Origin: a bacterium
Lineage (GTDB): Bacteria; B130-G9
Direction: 5' to 3'
Length of the DNA: 51,017 bases
Assembly: GCA_035527515.1 (NCBI GenBank)
Contig: DATLAJ010000063.1
Span: 1-51,017, forward strand
Made by a program: the position numbers and the translations under genes. Every line of letters starts with the position of its first letter. Position 1 is the first letter of the stretch. The notes beneath the pieces are model-generated. The model was not told where the DNA came from. It saw only the letters and a list, made by a program, of their open reading frames with translations, and did not search any database. Below are positions 26,117 through 34,560 of the stretch, piece by piece.

Positions 26117-28495
26117 TTGCCGGGTCGTCAGAGTAGATCGCGAAAGCCCAATAAGTCGCAACAGCGTCAGGACAAGGCCATGCTTCTGCCGGTCTTGCCG
26201 CTGAGAGATGCAGTCCTGTTTCCGAACACCGTTATGCCGCTTCTGGTTGGGCGCAAGCGGAGCATCAGCCTGGTCTCGGCTGTCAGAGAAGAGAAGGACA
26301 TGATCGCACTGGTTACTCAGAAGGACCCGGCAACGAACGAACCCACCGAGAGGGACCTCTACAGAGTTGGAACCGCATGCATCATTGCCAAGAAGCTCGA
26401 GATGCCCGACAAGAGCGCCAAGCTGATTGTTCAGGGCCTAAACCGCGTCAAAATAAAATCAATCACAAGCGTGAGACCATATTTCAAGGCGGAGGCGGTG
26501 GAAGTGCACGATCCGCACATCGAGTCCGTCAAGGTGGAGGCGCTCACGGAGAACATCCTTGCTCAGTTTCAGAAACTGGTCGATGCGTCGCGCTATCTCT
26601 CAGAGGAGATGTATGTAGCCGGGATGAATATCAAAGATCTGGGCCAGTTATGTGATTTCGTGGCGTTTCACATGAAGATCAGCACGAGCGAGGCGCAGAA
26701 CCTTCTCGAGACGTTCGACGTGGAGAAACGGGCCTCCAAGGTGATTGGGTATCTCAATCGGGACCTTCAAGTTCTGGAGCTTAGTTCCAAGATACAGTCG
26801 CAGGCGAAGAGCGAGATAGAGAAATCGCAACGGGAGTATTTTCTTCGCCAGCAGTTAAAGGCCATCCAGGGCGAGCTCGGCGAGACTGACGAGAAGTCGC
26901 GCGAGGTCGAGGACCTTTATTCGCAGATTGCCGAGGCAGGCATGCCACCTGACGCTAAGGAGGCCGCCGAAAAGGAGCTCGAGAGGCTGAGCATGGTCCC
27001 TCCCGCTGCGGCGGAATACAGTGTGATTCGGACGTATCTGGATTGGCTCATTGGGCTGCCGTGGAGTAAAAGCACTAGAGACAGCCTCGACCTTAGGCGA
27101 GCGCAGAAGATACTGGACGAGGACCATTACGACCTCGTGCAGGTCAAAGAGCGTGTGCTCGAGTTCTTAGCCGTTAGGAGCCTCAAAAAGGACCTCAAGA
27201 GCCCTATTCTCTGTTTCGTTGGTCCGCCGGGCGTTGGGAAAACCTCGCTTGGCAAATCCATAGCGCGCTCGATGGACCGCAAGTTCGCCAGGGCCTCGCT
27301 CGGGGGAATGCGGGACGAGGCCGAGATACGAGGGCATCGCCGGACCTACGTGGGGGCGCTGCCCGGACGTATAATACAAGAGATCAAGCGCGTCGGCGCC
27401 AACAACCCAGTCTTCATTCTGGATGAGGTCGATAAGATCGGTGCTGATTTCCGCGGGGACCCCGCCTCCGCTCTGCTTGAGGTCCTCGACCCCGAGCAGA
27501 ACAACACGTTTGCGGACCACTACATCGAGGTCCCGTTCGACCTCTCCAAAATCATGTTCATCACCACGGCGAACATTCTCGACCCAATCCCGCCGGCGCT
27601 TCGCGACCGGATGGAGATAATTGAGCTTCCGGGGTATTTGGACGAGGAGAAGCTTAGAATTGCGAGACAGTTTCTGCTCCCGAAGCAGCTTGATGGACAC
27701 GGGCTGAAGCCCTCGATGCTGAGGTTCAAGACCGACGCCATTGAGCACATAATCTCCCGCTACACACGCGAGGCAGGTTTGAGGGAGCTCGAAAGGACGA
27801 TCGGCAAGATATGCCGCAAGGTTGCAAAGGTCGTGGCCGGGGGCGATAAGAGGATTCGCGTGGTTACGGTAAAGTCGCTGCGTGAATACATCGGCGCAGT
27901 GAAGTTCTTCCCAGAGACGAAGGAAAGGAAGGCGGAGATTGGTGTTGTCACCGGGGTGGTCTGGACCCGTGTCGGTGGAGAGATAATCTTCATCGAGGCG
28001 ACCAAGATGCGTGGCGCCAAGGACCTTCAGCTGACGGGACAGCTTGGGAGCGTTTTGCAGGAATCGGCGAAGGCGGCGATGAGTTACGTTCGTTCAAGGG
28101 CGGATAAGCTTGGCATTGGCAAGACCGATTTCGGTAAGCTTGACGTGCACATCCACATCCCCTCCGGTGCGATCCCTAAGGATGGGCCGAGTGCAGGCAT
28201 AACCCTCGCGACGGCGCTTGTCTCGCTCTTCACGGGGAGAAAGGTGCGCTGCGACGTGGCGCTGACGGGGGAGCTGACGCTGCGGGGGAAGGTCCTGCCA
28301 GTTGGTGGAATCAAGGAGAAGATTCTCGCAGCTAAGCGGGCGGACATCTACGAAATAATCTTGCCCAAGAACAACAGGGGGGACATCGAGGACCTCGAGC
28401 AGCATCTCGTAAAGGGGATGACGTTCCAATACGTTGACCAGATCGAACAGGTCTTCCCGATAGCGCTCGTCAACGGCCCAGCAAAAGCGACCTAA
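26117..28495 (+). CDS. lon: ATP-dependent Lon protease
   Basis: About 792 residues. The LON substrate-binding domain covers about 25-215 (LPVLPLRDAVLFPNTVMPL). A coiled region includes REYFLRQQLKAIQGELGE. The AAA+ module has Walker A GPPGVGKTSLGKS (about 370) and Walker B VFILDEVDKIG. The C-terminal protease domain has the catalytic Ser in PKDGPSAGIT (about 690) and Lys in GGIKEKILAAKRA. It degrades misfolded and regulatory proteins in the cytoplasm. The start is TTG at 26117 with AAGGAG eight bases before it; a GTG at 26108 would overlap the gatA stop but sits on its own ribosome-binding site. Confidence 0.96.
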   Translation: MPGRQSRSRKPNKSQQRQDKAMLLPVLPLRDAVLFPNTVMPLLVGRKRSISLVSAVREEKDMIALVTQKDPATNEPTERDLYRVGTACIIAKKLEMPDKSAKLIVQGLNRVKIKSITSVRPYFKAEAVEVHDPHIESVKVEALTENILAQFQKLVDASRYLSEEMYVAGMNIKDLGQLCDFVAFHMKISTSEAQNLLETFDVEKRASKVIGYLNRDLQVLELSSKIQSQAKSEIEKSQREYFLRQQLKAIQGELGETDEKSREVEDLYSQIAEAGMPPDAKEAAEKELERLSMVPPAAAEYSVIRTYLDWLIGLPWSKSTRDSLDLRRAQKILDEDHYDLVQVKERVLEFLAVRSLKKDLKSPILCFVGPPGVGKTSLGKSIARSMDRKFARASLGGMRDEAEIRGHRRTYVGALPGRIIQEIKRVGANNPVFILDEVDKIGADFRGDPASALLEVLDPEQNNTFADHYIEVPFDLSKIMFITTANILDPIPPALRDRMEIIELPGYLDEEKLRIARQFLLPKQLDGHGLKPSMLRFKTDAIEHIISRYTREAGLRELERTIGKICRKVAKVVAGGDKRIRVVTVKSLREYIGAVKFFPETKERKAEIGVVTGVVWTRVGGEIIFIEATKMRGAKDLQLTGQLGSVLQESAKAAMSYVRSRADKLGIGKTDFGKLDVHIHIPSGAIPKDGPSAGITLATALVSLFTGRKVRCDVALTGELTLRGKVLPVGGIKEKILAAKRADIYEIILPKNNRGDIEDLEQHLVKGMTFQYVDQIEQVFPIALVNGPAKAT

Positions 28496-28592
28496 ACAAA
28501 GGGAGCAGTCTGCCCAGGCGGATAGGCTTCTTCAAGGCGACTGGCCCAAACGGGTCTGACCCGCCGAATTATGGGTAACGTCATTACTGAAG

Positions 28593-28931
28593 CTAGCGAA
28601 TCTCCCAGCGAAACTTCTCCCTCTCGTGGAGATAGACCTCCTCCTCTTTCACAACGGCGCCGTCCGACTCGCGCCTCGCCGCGGCGGTGTATTCTCCCTC
28701 ATCGAGGTCATCAACCTCGTCTCCCTGCCCCGGGCCCAGGCTGAACTGGAAAATAGAGTTTAGATAGACGTGAAGTCCCTCCTCGGTGTTGTTGACGGCG
28801 TAGAACTTCGCCCCGACATAGAAAGTGGTCTCCCTGTCGCACCCCATTAACCACAGGATGAGCAACAGAAACGCGGCCATCAAGAGAACGCGTAGGACGC
28901 GGGATTGATTCGTCAAAACCAGCCTCGGCAT
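28593..28931 (-). CDS. Small predicted lipoprotein, unknown function
   Basis: 112 residues. The N-terminal hydrophobic segment VLLMAAFLLLILWLMGC ends with a lipobox-like LMGC, so the mature protein would be lipid-anchored at Cys 31. The mature part is beta-rich and acidic (for example GPGQGDEVDDLDEGEYTAAAR) and could be a small Ig-like or carboxypeptidase-regulatory-like sandwich. I recognise no family. It lies alone between lon and another lipoprotein gene. Confidence 0.6.
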   Translation of the reverse strand: MPRLVLTNQSRVLRVLLMAAFLLLILWLMGCDRETTFYVGAKFYAVNNTEEGLHVYLNSIFQFSLGPGQGDEVDDLDEGEYTAAARRESDGAVVKEEEVYLHEREKFRWEIR

Positions 28932-29086
28932 ATATGATAAGTGTGATCATCGGCCTCAATGTAAGCCACGTCAACAATACAGTAGCCGAGCGTGAAAGCA
29001 AACTTCATGCACGAAGCCAGCTGTGTCTGTGTCGGTATGTCTGAACCGAGAACCTGGTCCTCGGGGAAAGGCCCCAGCGCCGCCTC

Positions 29087-29131
29087 AACAAAAAACGAAA
29101 CTGCCGCTCCGGCACTTGCACGGAGCGGCAG
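29087..29131 (-). terminator. Rho-independent terminator after the 29176-29820 gene
   Basis: On the - strand an 11-bp perfect stem CTGCCGCTCCG/CGGAGCGGCAG (29101-29111 and 29121-29131) with a 9-base loop is followed by a T-rich tract (TTTCGTTTTTTG). It lies just past the stop codon of the - strand lipoprotein gene. Confidence 0.85.
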
Positions 29132-29175
29132 CTAGTCTCATCCAAAGCTAAAACTGTGTGCAGACGCGCTAACGT

Positions 29176-29820
29176 TTATTCTGTAATAGTTATCTTGACC
29201 CAATAAGGCTCTGAATCGTTCCCACTGATGTCCTCTGCCCAGAAGTAAAATTTCCACGGGCGAGCAGGATTGGACTTGGTATTGGGGTCCAGCCTGCTGT
29301 CTCTTCGTATTGTGGAAACGCCGTCTCCAGCCGTCTCGTCCGGCCCATTGGCCATACCGGGCCCGCTGTCCGAGAACTCACCGGTAAAGCCTATCCCGTA
29401 AAAGACCTCGCCGGGCAGATAACTATCGCGAGCAAGACTATTATTGATGGGCCCGATTGTGTGGTTCCAATCGGGGAACTTACCCATGTATTGCTCAACC
29501 CTACGTTGATAGCTCTCGTTCCCAAAGTCCGGGTCCTGAAAGCCGCCAGAGACTTTCAAGATGCTACCGCTTCCGGCTGGGTCATCCGTTGTCGCATCAG
29601 GATGATGCACACTCACCTCAAACACAAGGGGTTCAATGACGCTCTTCGACAACACATAGGGCTTACGAAGTATCGTCTCGCCTTGTTTGACCGTTACATC
29701 GAGAATCTTCGGTCGATAATCGTCGATGTCGCTAGCCCTGTCTTTCTGGTTACAGGACAGGATCGTCAAAGATGCTGCCAAAATGAACAATACGAATAAA
29801 CTTAAAGCGATGCTCTTCAT
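29176..29820 (-). CDS. Predicted lipoprotein, unknown function
   Basis: 214 residues with a signal peptide and lipobox (LSLFVLFILAASLTILSC, Cys 23). The mature protein is hydrophilic and beta-rich. It ends with WKFYFWAEDISGNDSEPYWVKITITE, a pattern seen at the end of Ig-like/fibronectin-like domains of surface proteins. No catalytic motif is visible. A strong terminator follows it, so it is probably a single-gene unit or the end of one. Confidence 0.6.
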   Translation of the reverse strand: MKSIALSLFVLFILAASLTILSCNQKDRASDIDDYRPKILDVTVKQGETILRKPYVLSKSVIEPLVFEVSVHHPDATTDDPAGSGSILKVSGGFQDPDFGNESYQRRVEQYMGKFPDWNHTIGPINNSLARDSYLPGEVFYGIGFTGEFSDSGPGMANGPDETAGDGVSTIRRDSRLDPNTKSNPARPWKFYFWAEDISGNDSEPYWVKITITE

Positions 29821-29920
29821 TTCCCTAAAAGGCTCCTTTCAATTGACGTAGTAGCCACGCCTTGTACCAATAAAGTATCCACAACCAAGAACCCGAATGT
29901 TAGTGTCCCTCGCACTCAAG

Positions 29921-30889
29921 TCAAGACTTTTTCTTGTTCGTCCTCTCAATGAAACAGCCCATCGCCCTGAATTTCTTGAACCGACCGTCGAGCAGCTCAT
30001 CAAGATCGAGGCTACAGAGCTCATCAAGGCTAGACTGAATCCTATCCCCAAGAATCGAGGCGGCAAGCGCAAAGTCTCTATGTGCCCCTCCAAGCGGCTC
30101 CTTGACGATCTCGTCTATTATCCTAAGTCTTTTCAATTCGAGTGATGTTATCTTCAGCGCCTCAGCCGCCTCGGGGCCGCGCTTACCGTCGCGGAATAGT
30201 ATCGCAGCACAACCCTCTGGCGGAATCACCGAGTATATCGCGTTCTCCTGCATCAAGATTCTGTCCCCAACACCGATCCCAAGAGCTCCTCCACTGCCTC
30301 CTTCACCCGTAACCACCACCAGTATCGGTGTTCTGAGAATCGACATCTCATATAAGTTGCGAGCGATCGCCTCAGCCTGTCCCCGCTCCTCAGCCCCTAT
30401 GCCAGGATACGCGGCCGGCGTGTCAACGAAGCAGACCACAGGTTTTTTGAATTTCTCCGCGAGCTTCATCGCTCGCAGGGCCTTCCGATAGCCTTCCGGA
30501 TTGGGCATGCCGAAGTTACGGAATATCCTCTCACTCACATCTCTACCCTTCTGCTGCCCAACAACCACAACATTTCTCCCTCTGAAAACCGCCAAACCCG
30601 CTACTACTGCTGGATCGTCCCGGAAATACCTATCCCCGTGCAGCTCGACGAACTTGCTCGTCGTCTGCGAGATGTAGTCAAGCGTGTAAGGCCGGTCCTT
30701 GTGCCGCGCAAGCCGCGTCCGCTGCCAGGCAGAGAGGTTCGAGAACGTCTCGGTGTATAGCCTGTTGAGCCTCTTGTGGTAGGCCTGTATGCGGTCCTTG
30801 TACTCCGGGTCCCCCGCCTGCTTGAGCTCCGCTATCGCCTCCTCAAGCTCGACAATCGGACGCTCGAAATCGAGGACCTCTCTTGGCAT
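29921..30889 (-). CDS. accA: Acetyl-CoA carboxylase carboxyltransferase subunit alpha
   Basis: A 322-residue crotonase-fold subunit that, with AccD, moves CO2 from biotin to acetyl-CoA in fatty-acid synthesis. LDFERPIVELEEAIAELK is the family N-terminus. Diagnostic segments include YFRDDPAVVAGLAVFRGR, GMPNPEGYRKALRAMKLAEKF, VCFVDTPAAYPGIGAEERGQ and VTGEGGSGGALGIGVGDRIL, the oxyanion-hole region. Length matches E. coli AccA. It is separated by about 7.5 kb from accC-accB, and accD is not in the window. Confidence 0.95.
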   Translation of the reverse strand: MPREVLDFERPIVELEEAIAELKQAGDPEYKDRIQAYHKRLNRLYTETFSNLSAWQRTRLARHKDRPYTLDYISQTTSKFVELHGDRYFRDDPAVVAGLAVFRGRNVVVVGQQKGRDVSERIFRNFGMPNPEGYRKALRAMKLAEKFKKPVVCFVDTPAAYPGIGAEERGQAEAIARNLYEMSILRTPILVVVTGEGGSGGALGIGVGDRILMQENAIYSVIPPEGCAAILFRDGKRGPEAAEALKITSLELKRLRIIDEIVKEPLGGAHRDFALAASILGDRIQSSLDELCSLDLDELLDGRFKKFRAMGCFIERTNKKKS

Positions 30890-31091
30890 GAACCTCTACC
30901 AGCAAATATTACTCGACTGAACTGCGCCCATCATCTTTAAGTTGAGCTCAGTCAGATAGGAATTTAACGCTAAGGCTCCTCACCTCTCGGAAGACCACCC
31001 TTGCCTTCACAAGTAGAGCGAGCAGATAACGAAAGAACCTATTGAGGCGCAGCCACAACACAACCAGAAGCTGCAACCAAAAGGCAACAGA

Positions 31092-33002
31092 CTAATAATT
31101 GATATTTACAATGGTCCAATCAAACGAATACCACAGGTCCTGACTGTAAACCGTCTCGTCCGGCACCTGCAAAACCGATGCGAACAAAAGGCCTGTCCGC
31201 GCCCATCCCGCGACGCCGGGACAATGATAGGCGACTATCCGCCTGGGCCCGGGCGTGTTCCGTGTGAGATACATGCTCGGGCGAAGAGGCGCCGGCCCCA
31301 GCGTGGGAAGTCCTTCGCTCAGGTAGAATATCTCACCCTGATAGAGCGCGGCGACATAAAGGTCGGCTTGCAGGTCTTTGGGTCCTAGGTTCCGGACGTT
31401 AGCGAGAATCGTGAACGAATCGTCCGTGATCATCCGGGGCGCATAATTGGTCGATGTTACCGTAACTTCCGGCCCGAATGGGCTATTGACCAGGAAGTCT
31501 TCGTAGTAGGTAACTGGATAGGTTGCATCGGCCGCGTAGTCAACGCCCGGCGCTATGTTGGCGTCAATGGTGAGCCTGAAGGTGATCGGAGATGCGTCAT
31601 ATTCGACTGCCCTGAACTCGAAATCCCTATCAGGGGTTACTTCGCCGCAAGAGGGAATGAGCTTGAGGTCATCGACATCTTTGTATGAGAACGAGTCGCC
31701 GAGTGGCAGATAGTCAAAATGCTGATCATCCGAGAGACTGAGAGTGCCGTCCAAAAGTCCATAGTTGCTCATAAAAGTAACTCGGGCCTCGATGATCTCA
31801 CCGCACTCAATCATCTTGTTATGAGTGTGTGGGACGGTGGCCGAAACGCCCTGATTGTCGTCGTCTATGGCGAAGCTCACAACGGTCAGGTCAAGCGGTG
31901 TGCAGATGCCGATCGTGACCGTCTGCTCCCACGAGTAGCCAAACGTGTCGGCAACAATGACGAGAAACTCCCCATCCACAATCGGCCCTTCCGCCGAATC
32001 GCACCCAAAATAGACAGGAGCGGCCGTGAATGTGAACGGGACATAAACGGTCTCCATTGCAGACAGGTTGTTAATATGACTCACCGCACCTACATCAACG
32101 CGGGAAACGTTCGCCCTCGGAATAATGCGAACCGTCAAATCAAGCGCCTGGACATTTCTGTCCGTATTGACCAGCTTGAACTGGCAGTTCACCCTCTCCC
32201 CACTGTCGATCAAACCGTTCTGATTTGGCGTGTCGTCTCTGAGGAAATATGGTCCAATAGGAGCAACCTCGACCGGACCCGCCACCTGCGCCTCGATCTC
32301 GATCTGGCCGTCCTGGTTTGGTGGGGGCGCCACCGTTCCTGCGTTGGACAGAAACGAGATCGCAAAACCGGAATAAAATCCCGGGTCGAGCGCACTGCGG
32401 TCAAGAGAGACCCCCACAGTTCCAGACTGCCATGGGTCCAGCCAAAACCCGGACGTGGACAGAGCAATGACCTCTGTGCTAGGCCACAAGGAGACCTTCA
32501 AGGGCTTGCTCGATACGTTCTTCACAGTTAGCTCTTTGTAGAAAATGAAAGTCTGAAAGTCGAACGACGCGGGGGTGATCAGAACCTCAACGTCAGGATC
32601 GGGAGTCGGGTCGATCGGCGTTAGGGCCACAACGTTGGAGAAATCACTCTCCTGGGCTGTTAGGTCAAACTGCGAGGGTTGAGTCTTTACTCTGTAGTAT
32701 AGGGTCCGCATCTCCTCGTTTATAGATGTATCCCGAAAGGCATAACGCGAAGCTGCCGGAATACGATACCATTGCCCGAACGGTTCCACGTCAAAATCAG
32801 GCGAGAAATCTCTTTCGATGAAATACTGATAGGCGCCGGGAACAGTATCCCAGGTAAGCTCGGTCTCCATCCCTTCGGGCATAACGCGACCGTGCAGGAC
32901 TGGGGCGGCCAATTGCCGCCGAACTTCATCGGCATATATGACGCCCGTCGATAACAGTATGAGCAAAACGGCCACAGCGCAACAAATCGCACCTCGAGGC
33001 AT
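31092..33002 (-). CDS. Large secreted protein with Ig-like domains, unknown function
   Basis: About 636 residues. The ATG at 33002 has GGGAGGAG five bases upstream and gives a good signal peptide (RGAICCAVAVLLILLSTGVIYADE). The mature part has an N-terminal fibronectin-like region (LTWDTVPGAYQYFIERDFS), then beta-sandwich regions resembling the NEW3/CARDB type (VNCQFKLVNTDRNVQALDLTV). The C-terminal about 100 residues contain DLYVAALYQGEIFYL, similar in pattern to the C-terminal region of the propeller protein at 36289-37767. Presumably an extracellular or periplasmic structural or adhesion protein. Genes are absent from 30890-31091, where nothing else is apparent. Confidence 0.6.
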   Translation of the reverse strand: MPRGAICCAVAVLLILLSTGVIYADEVRRQLAAPVLHGRVMPEGMETELTWDTVPGAYQYFIERDFSPDFDVEPFGQWYRIPAASRYAFRDTSINEEMRTLYYRVKTQPSQFDLTAQESDFSNVVALTPIDPTPDPDVEVLITPASFDFQTFIFYKELTVKNVSSKPLKVSLWPSTEVIALSTSGFWLDPWQSGTVGVSLDRSALDPGFYSGFAISFLSNAGTVAPPPNQDGQIEIEAQVAGPVEVAPIGPYFLRDDTPNQNGLIDSGERVNCQFKLVNTDRNVQALDLTVRIIPRANVSRVDVGAVSHINNLSAMETVYVPFTFTAAPVYFGCDSAEGPIVDGEFLVIVADTFGYSWEQTVTIGICTPLDLTVVSFAIDDDNQGVSATVPHTHNKMIECGEIIEARVTFMSNYGLLDGTLSLSDDQHFDYLPLGDSFSYKDVDDLKLIPSCGEVTPDRDFEFRAVEYDASPITFRLTIDANIAPGVDYAADATYPVTYYEDFLVNSPFGPEVTVTSTNYAPRMITDDSFTILANVRNLGPKDLQADLYVAALYQGEIFYLSEGLPTLGPAPLRPSMYLTRNTPGPRRIVAYHCPGVAGWARTGLLFASVLQVPDETVYSQDLWYSFDWTIVNINY

Positions 33003-33105
33003 CTGACTCCTCCCTAACGTAATAGCGAGAATATAACCCATCACAGAAACGAAATTGACCTAAACTATAATGACCCTCCCCTTGCCTGTCAACCGCAGTG
33101 TTTGA

Positions 33106-33468
33106 GGAGTTTTCGTAATCGTGCCCGGGCCTGCTCAACTGACGGCGTTCTTCCCGCATCCCCGCAAGGGGATGAACGTGAGTAGCAGTAGGTGCAACCT
33201 ACGGATCAGGGTTAGAGGAGGAAAGGAAAACAGCCCTGAAAGGGCTGAACATAGCCCTCTGGACGGGCTGTTCGACCCCCTTTTAAGATCGCGAGGATAC
33301 CGACGTGAACGGATTCCGTAGGTTCCACCTACGGCTACTATTGTGGCCCCCCTTCGGGGAACCGAAACACAGCATCACGTCAATCCTAATTCCACTTTTG
33401 TTCTTGACCAAAACCAAAACCCACAGCCAACAACACAACACTCCTTAATCAAAAAATACGAAAACTCC
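33106..33468 (-). repeat. 362-bp palindrome-rich element with terminal inverted repeats, copy 2
   Basis: Same element as at 4713-5074 but in opposite orientation. Ends GGAGTTTTCGTA (33106-33117) and TACGAAAACTCC (33457-33468). Length is 363. Most differences cluster in a short interior patch near 33280-33295, where TTTTAAGATC replaces the other copy's sequence. It fills most of the gap 33003-33578 between the large secreted protein and rpsT. No target duplication is evident. Confidence 0.85.
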
Positions 33469-33578
33469 TGTTGTAGAGACAGCGCTTGTCGTGCCCTGAA
33501 AGCCCAACCTGTCATGTGGGACCACCGCTTGCCCCGCGCCCTTTAGGCCGTAGGCCGCGGCGGGCGCCACGGGGCTGG

Positions 33579-34184
33579 TTACTCGTCAGGCCTCACAGGC
33601 TGCTCGTCTGCCAGTTCTTCAGATTCACTGGCATTCGGCTCCGTTGCTGTCTCGGGGGCCGTTTCCTGTTCTTCGGGAATCTCTCCGGAGCCCTCCTGGG
33701 AATCCGGTGGAATGTTGGGCTCCGCCGCGGCCTCTGAGTCGCGCGTGCTCGGGTCCTCCATCGGCGTCGGCGATTCCGCGGGTTCTGGTTTCTCCACCAC
33801 AGGCTCAGAGACAACTCCCACAGGCCCAGAGACAGGGGCCTCTGGGACAGATTCCGCCTCAAACAGTGACGCTACCGTGGCTTTAGGTTGCTCGCCAGCA
33901 AGCCCGTCTGCGCCAATCGCCTTGTTGACGGCCTTAGTGAGACGGGAGATCTTCCTCGCGGCAGTATTCCTATGTATCGTTCCCTTGCTTGAGGTCTTAG
34001 CTATCACCGAGGCCGCGCTTCTGTATAGCTCCACTACCTTCTCGTTGTCCGTGCCTGGGCTCTCACCAATAGCGGCATTCAGCTTCTTCACGGTGGACTT
34101 CATCTTGGTCTTGCGGATACGGTTACGTGCTCTCTGCTCCTTGCTCTGCCTTAGCCGCTTAATCGCAGACTTCTGCTTTGGCAC
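33579..34184 (-). CDS. rpsT: Ribosomal protein S20 with a long acidic C-terminal extension
   Basis: 201 residues, against about 88 for usual S20. Residues 1-90 are typical: MPKQKSAIKRLRQSKEQRAR, then STVKKLNAAI and SSKGTIHRNTAARKISRLTKAVNKA. They bind 16S rRNA in the small subunit. Residues about 92-201 form a low-complexity tail rich in Glu, Pro, Ala and Ser (PEPAESPTPMEDPSTR, EEQETAPETATEPNASESEE), probably disordered and strongly negative. The reading frame runs without interruption and codon use looks similar, so this is a genuine fusion or extension and not a sequencing slip that I can detect. It is downstream of tRNA-Thr. Confidence 0.9.
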   Translation of the reverse strand: MPKQKSAIKRLRQSKEQRARNRIRKTKMKSTVKKLNAAIGESPGTDNEKVVELYRSAASVIAKTSSKGTIHRNTAARKISRLTKAVNKAIGADGLAGEQPKATVASLFEAESVPEAPVSGPVGVVSEPVVEKPEPAESPTPMEDPSTRDSEAAAEPNIPPDSQEGSGEIPEEQETAPETATEPNASESEELADEQPVRPDE

Positions 34185-34239
34185 CTATCTTCTCCTGTTT
34201 AATGTCAGCATTTGCCAGCATGCTCAGGTTAAGAGCTCA

Positions 34240-34311
34240 AGCCGGCGATAGGATTTGAACCTACGACCTGCTGATTACGAATCAGCTGCTCTACCTCTGA
34301 GCTACGCCGGC
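34240..34311 (-). tRNA. tRNA-Thr (CGU)
   Basis: On the - strand: acceptor GCCGGCG/CGCCGGC, D arm GCTCAGAGGTAGAGC, anticodon stem GCTGA/TCAGC around TTCGTAA (anticodon CGT), variable loop AGGTC-type, and T arm GTAGG/CCTAT-type around TTCAAAT. No CCA is encoded. Complete cloverleaf of 72 bases between rpsT and a small membrane protein gene. Confidence 0.93.
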
Positions 34312-34328
34312 AACCATCTCTTGTCTCG

Positions 34329-34538
34329 TCAGAATCCCGGCACGTGATCTCTGCACCACATTGACGCACTATCAAACCAGCTTCCAGGGATGATTATGAC
34401 GCAAAGCAGCATTATCACAATGAACACGAGAACCGCAAGGTTGAGTTTGCGCTCGAGGTCAGGGTCAATCTGCTCTGAAACCTGCGCGGCCGCTTTTTTT
34501 GTTAAGTGACCCTCTCTATTGCTCGCGGTCTTGTCCAT
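34329..34538 (-). CDS. Small single-span membrane protein, unknown function
   Basis: 69 residues when started at the ATG at 34538 (MDKTASNREGHLTKK). A hydrophilic N-terminal part including a Glu/Asp-rich helix (VSEQIDPDLERKLN) is followed by one membrane segment (LAVLVFIVIMLLCVIIIPG) and a short C-terminal tail with FDSASMWCRDHVPGF. I recognise no family. A longer frame reaches back into the foldase gene but fits no domain. It starts 22 bases after the foldase stop, so it is probably co-transcribed with it. Confidence 0.55.
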   Translation of the reverse strand: MDKTASNREGHLTKKAAAQVSEQIDPDLERKLNLAVLVFIVIMLLCVIIIPGSWFDSASMWCRDHVPGF

Positions 34539-34560
34539 CGGTCTTTGTGCTGGACTTGGC

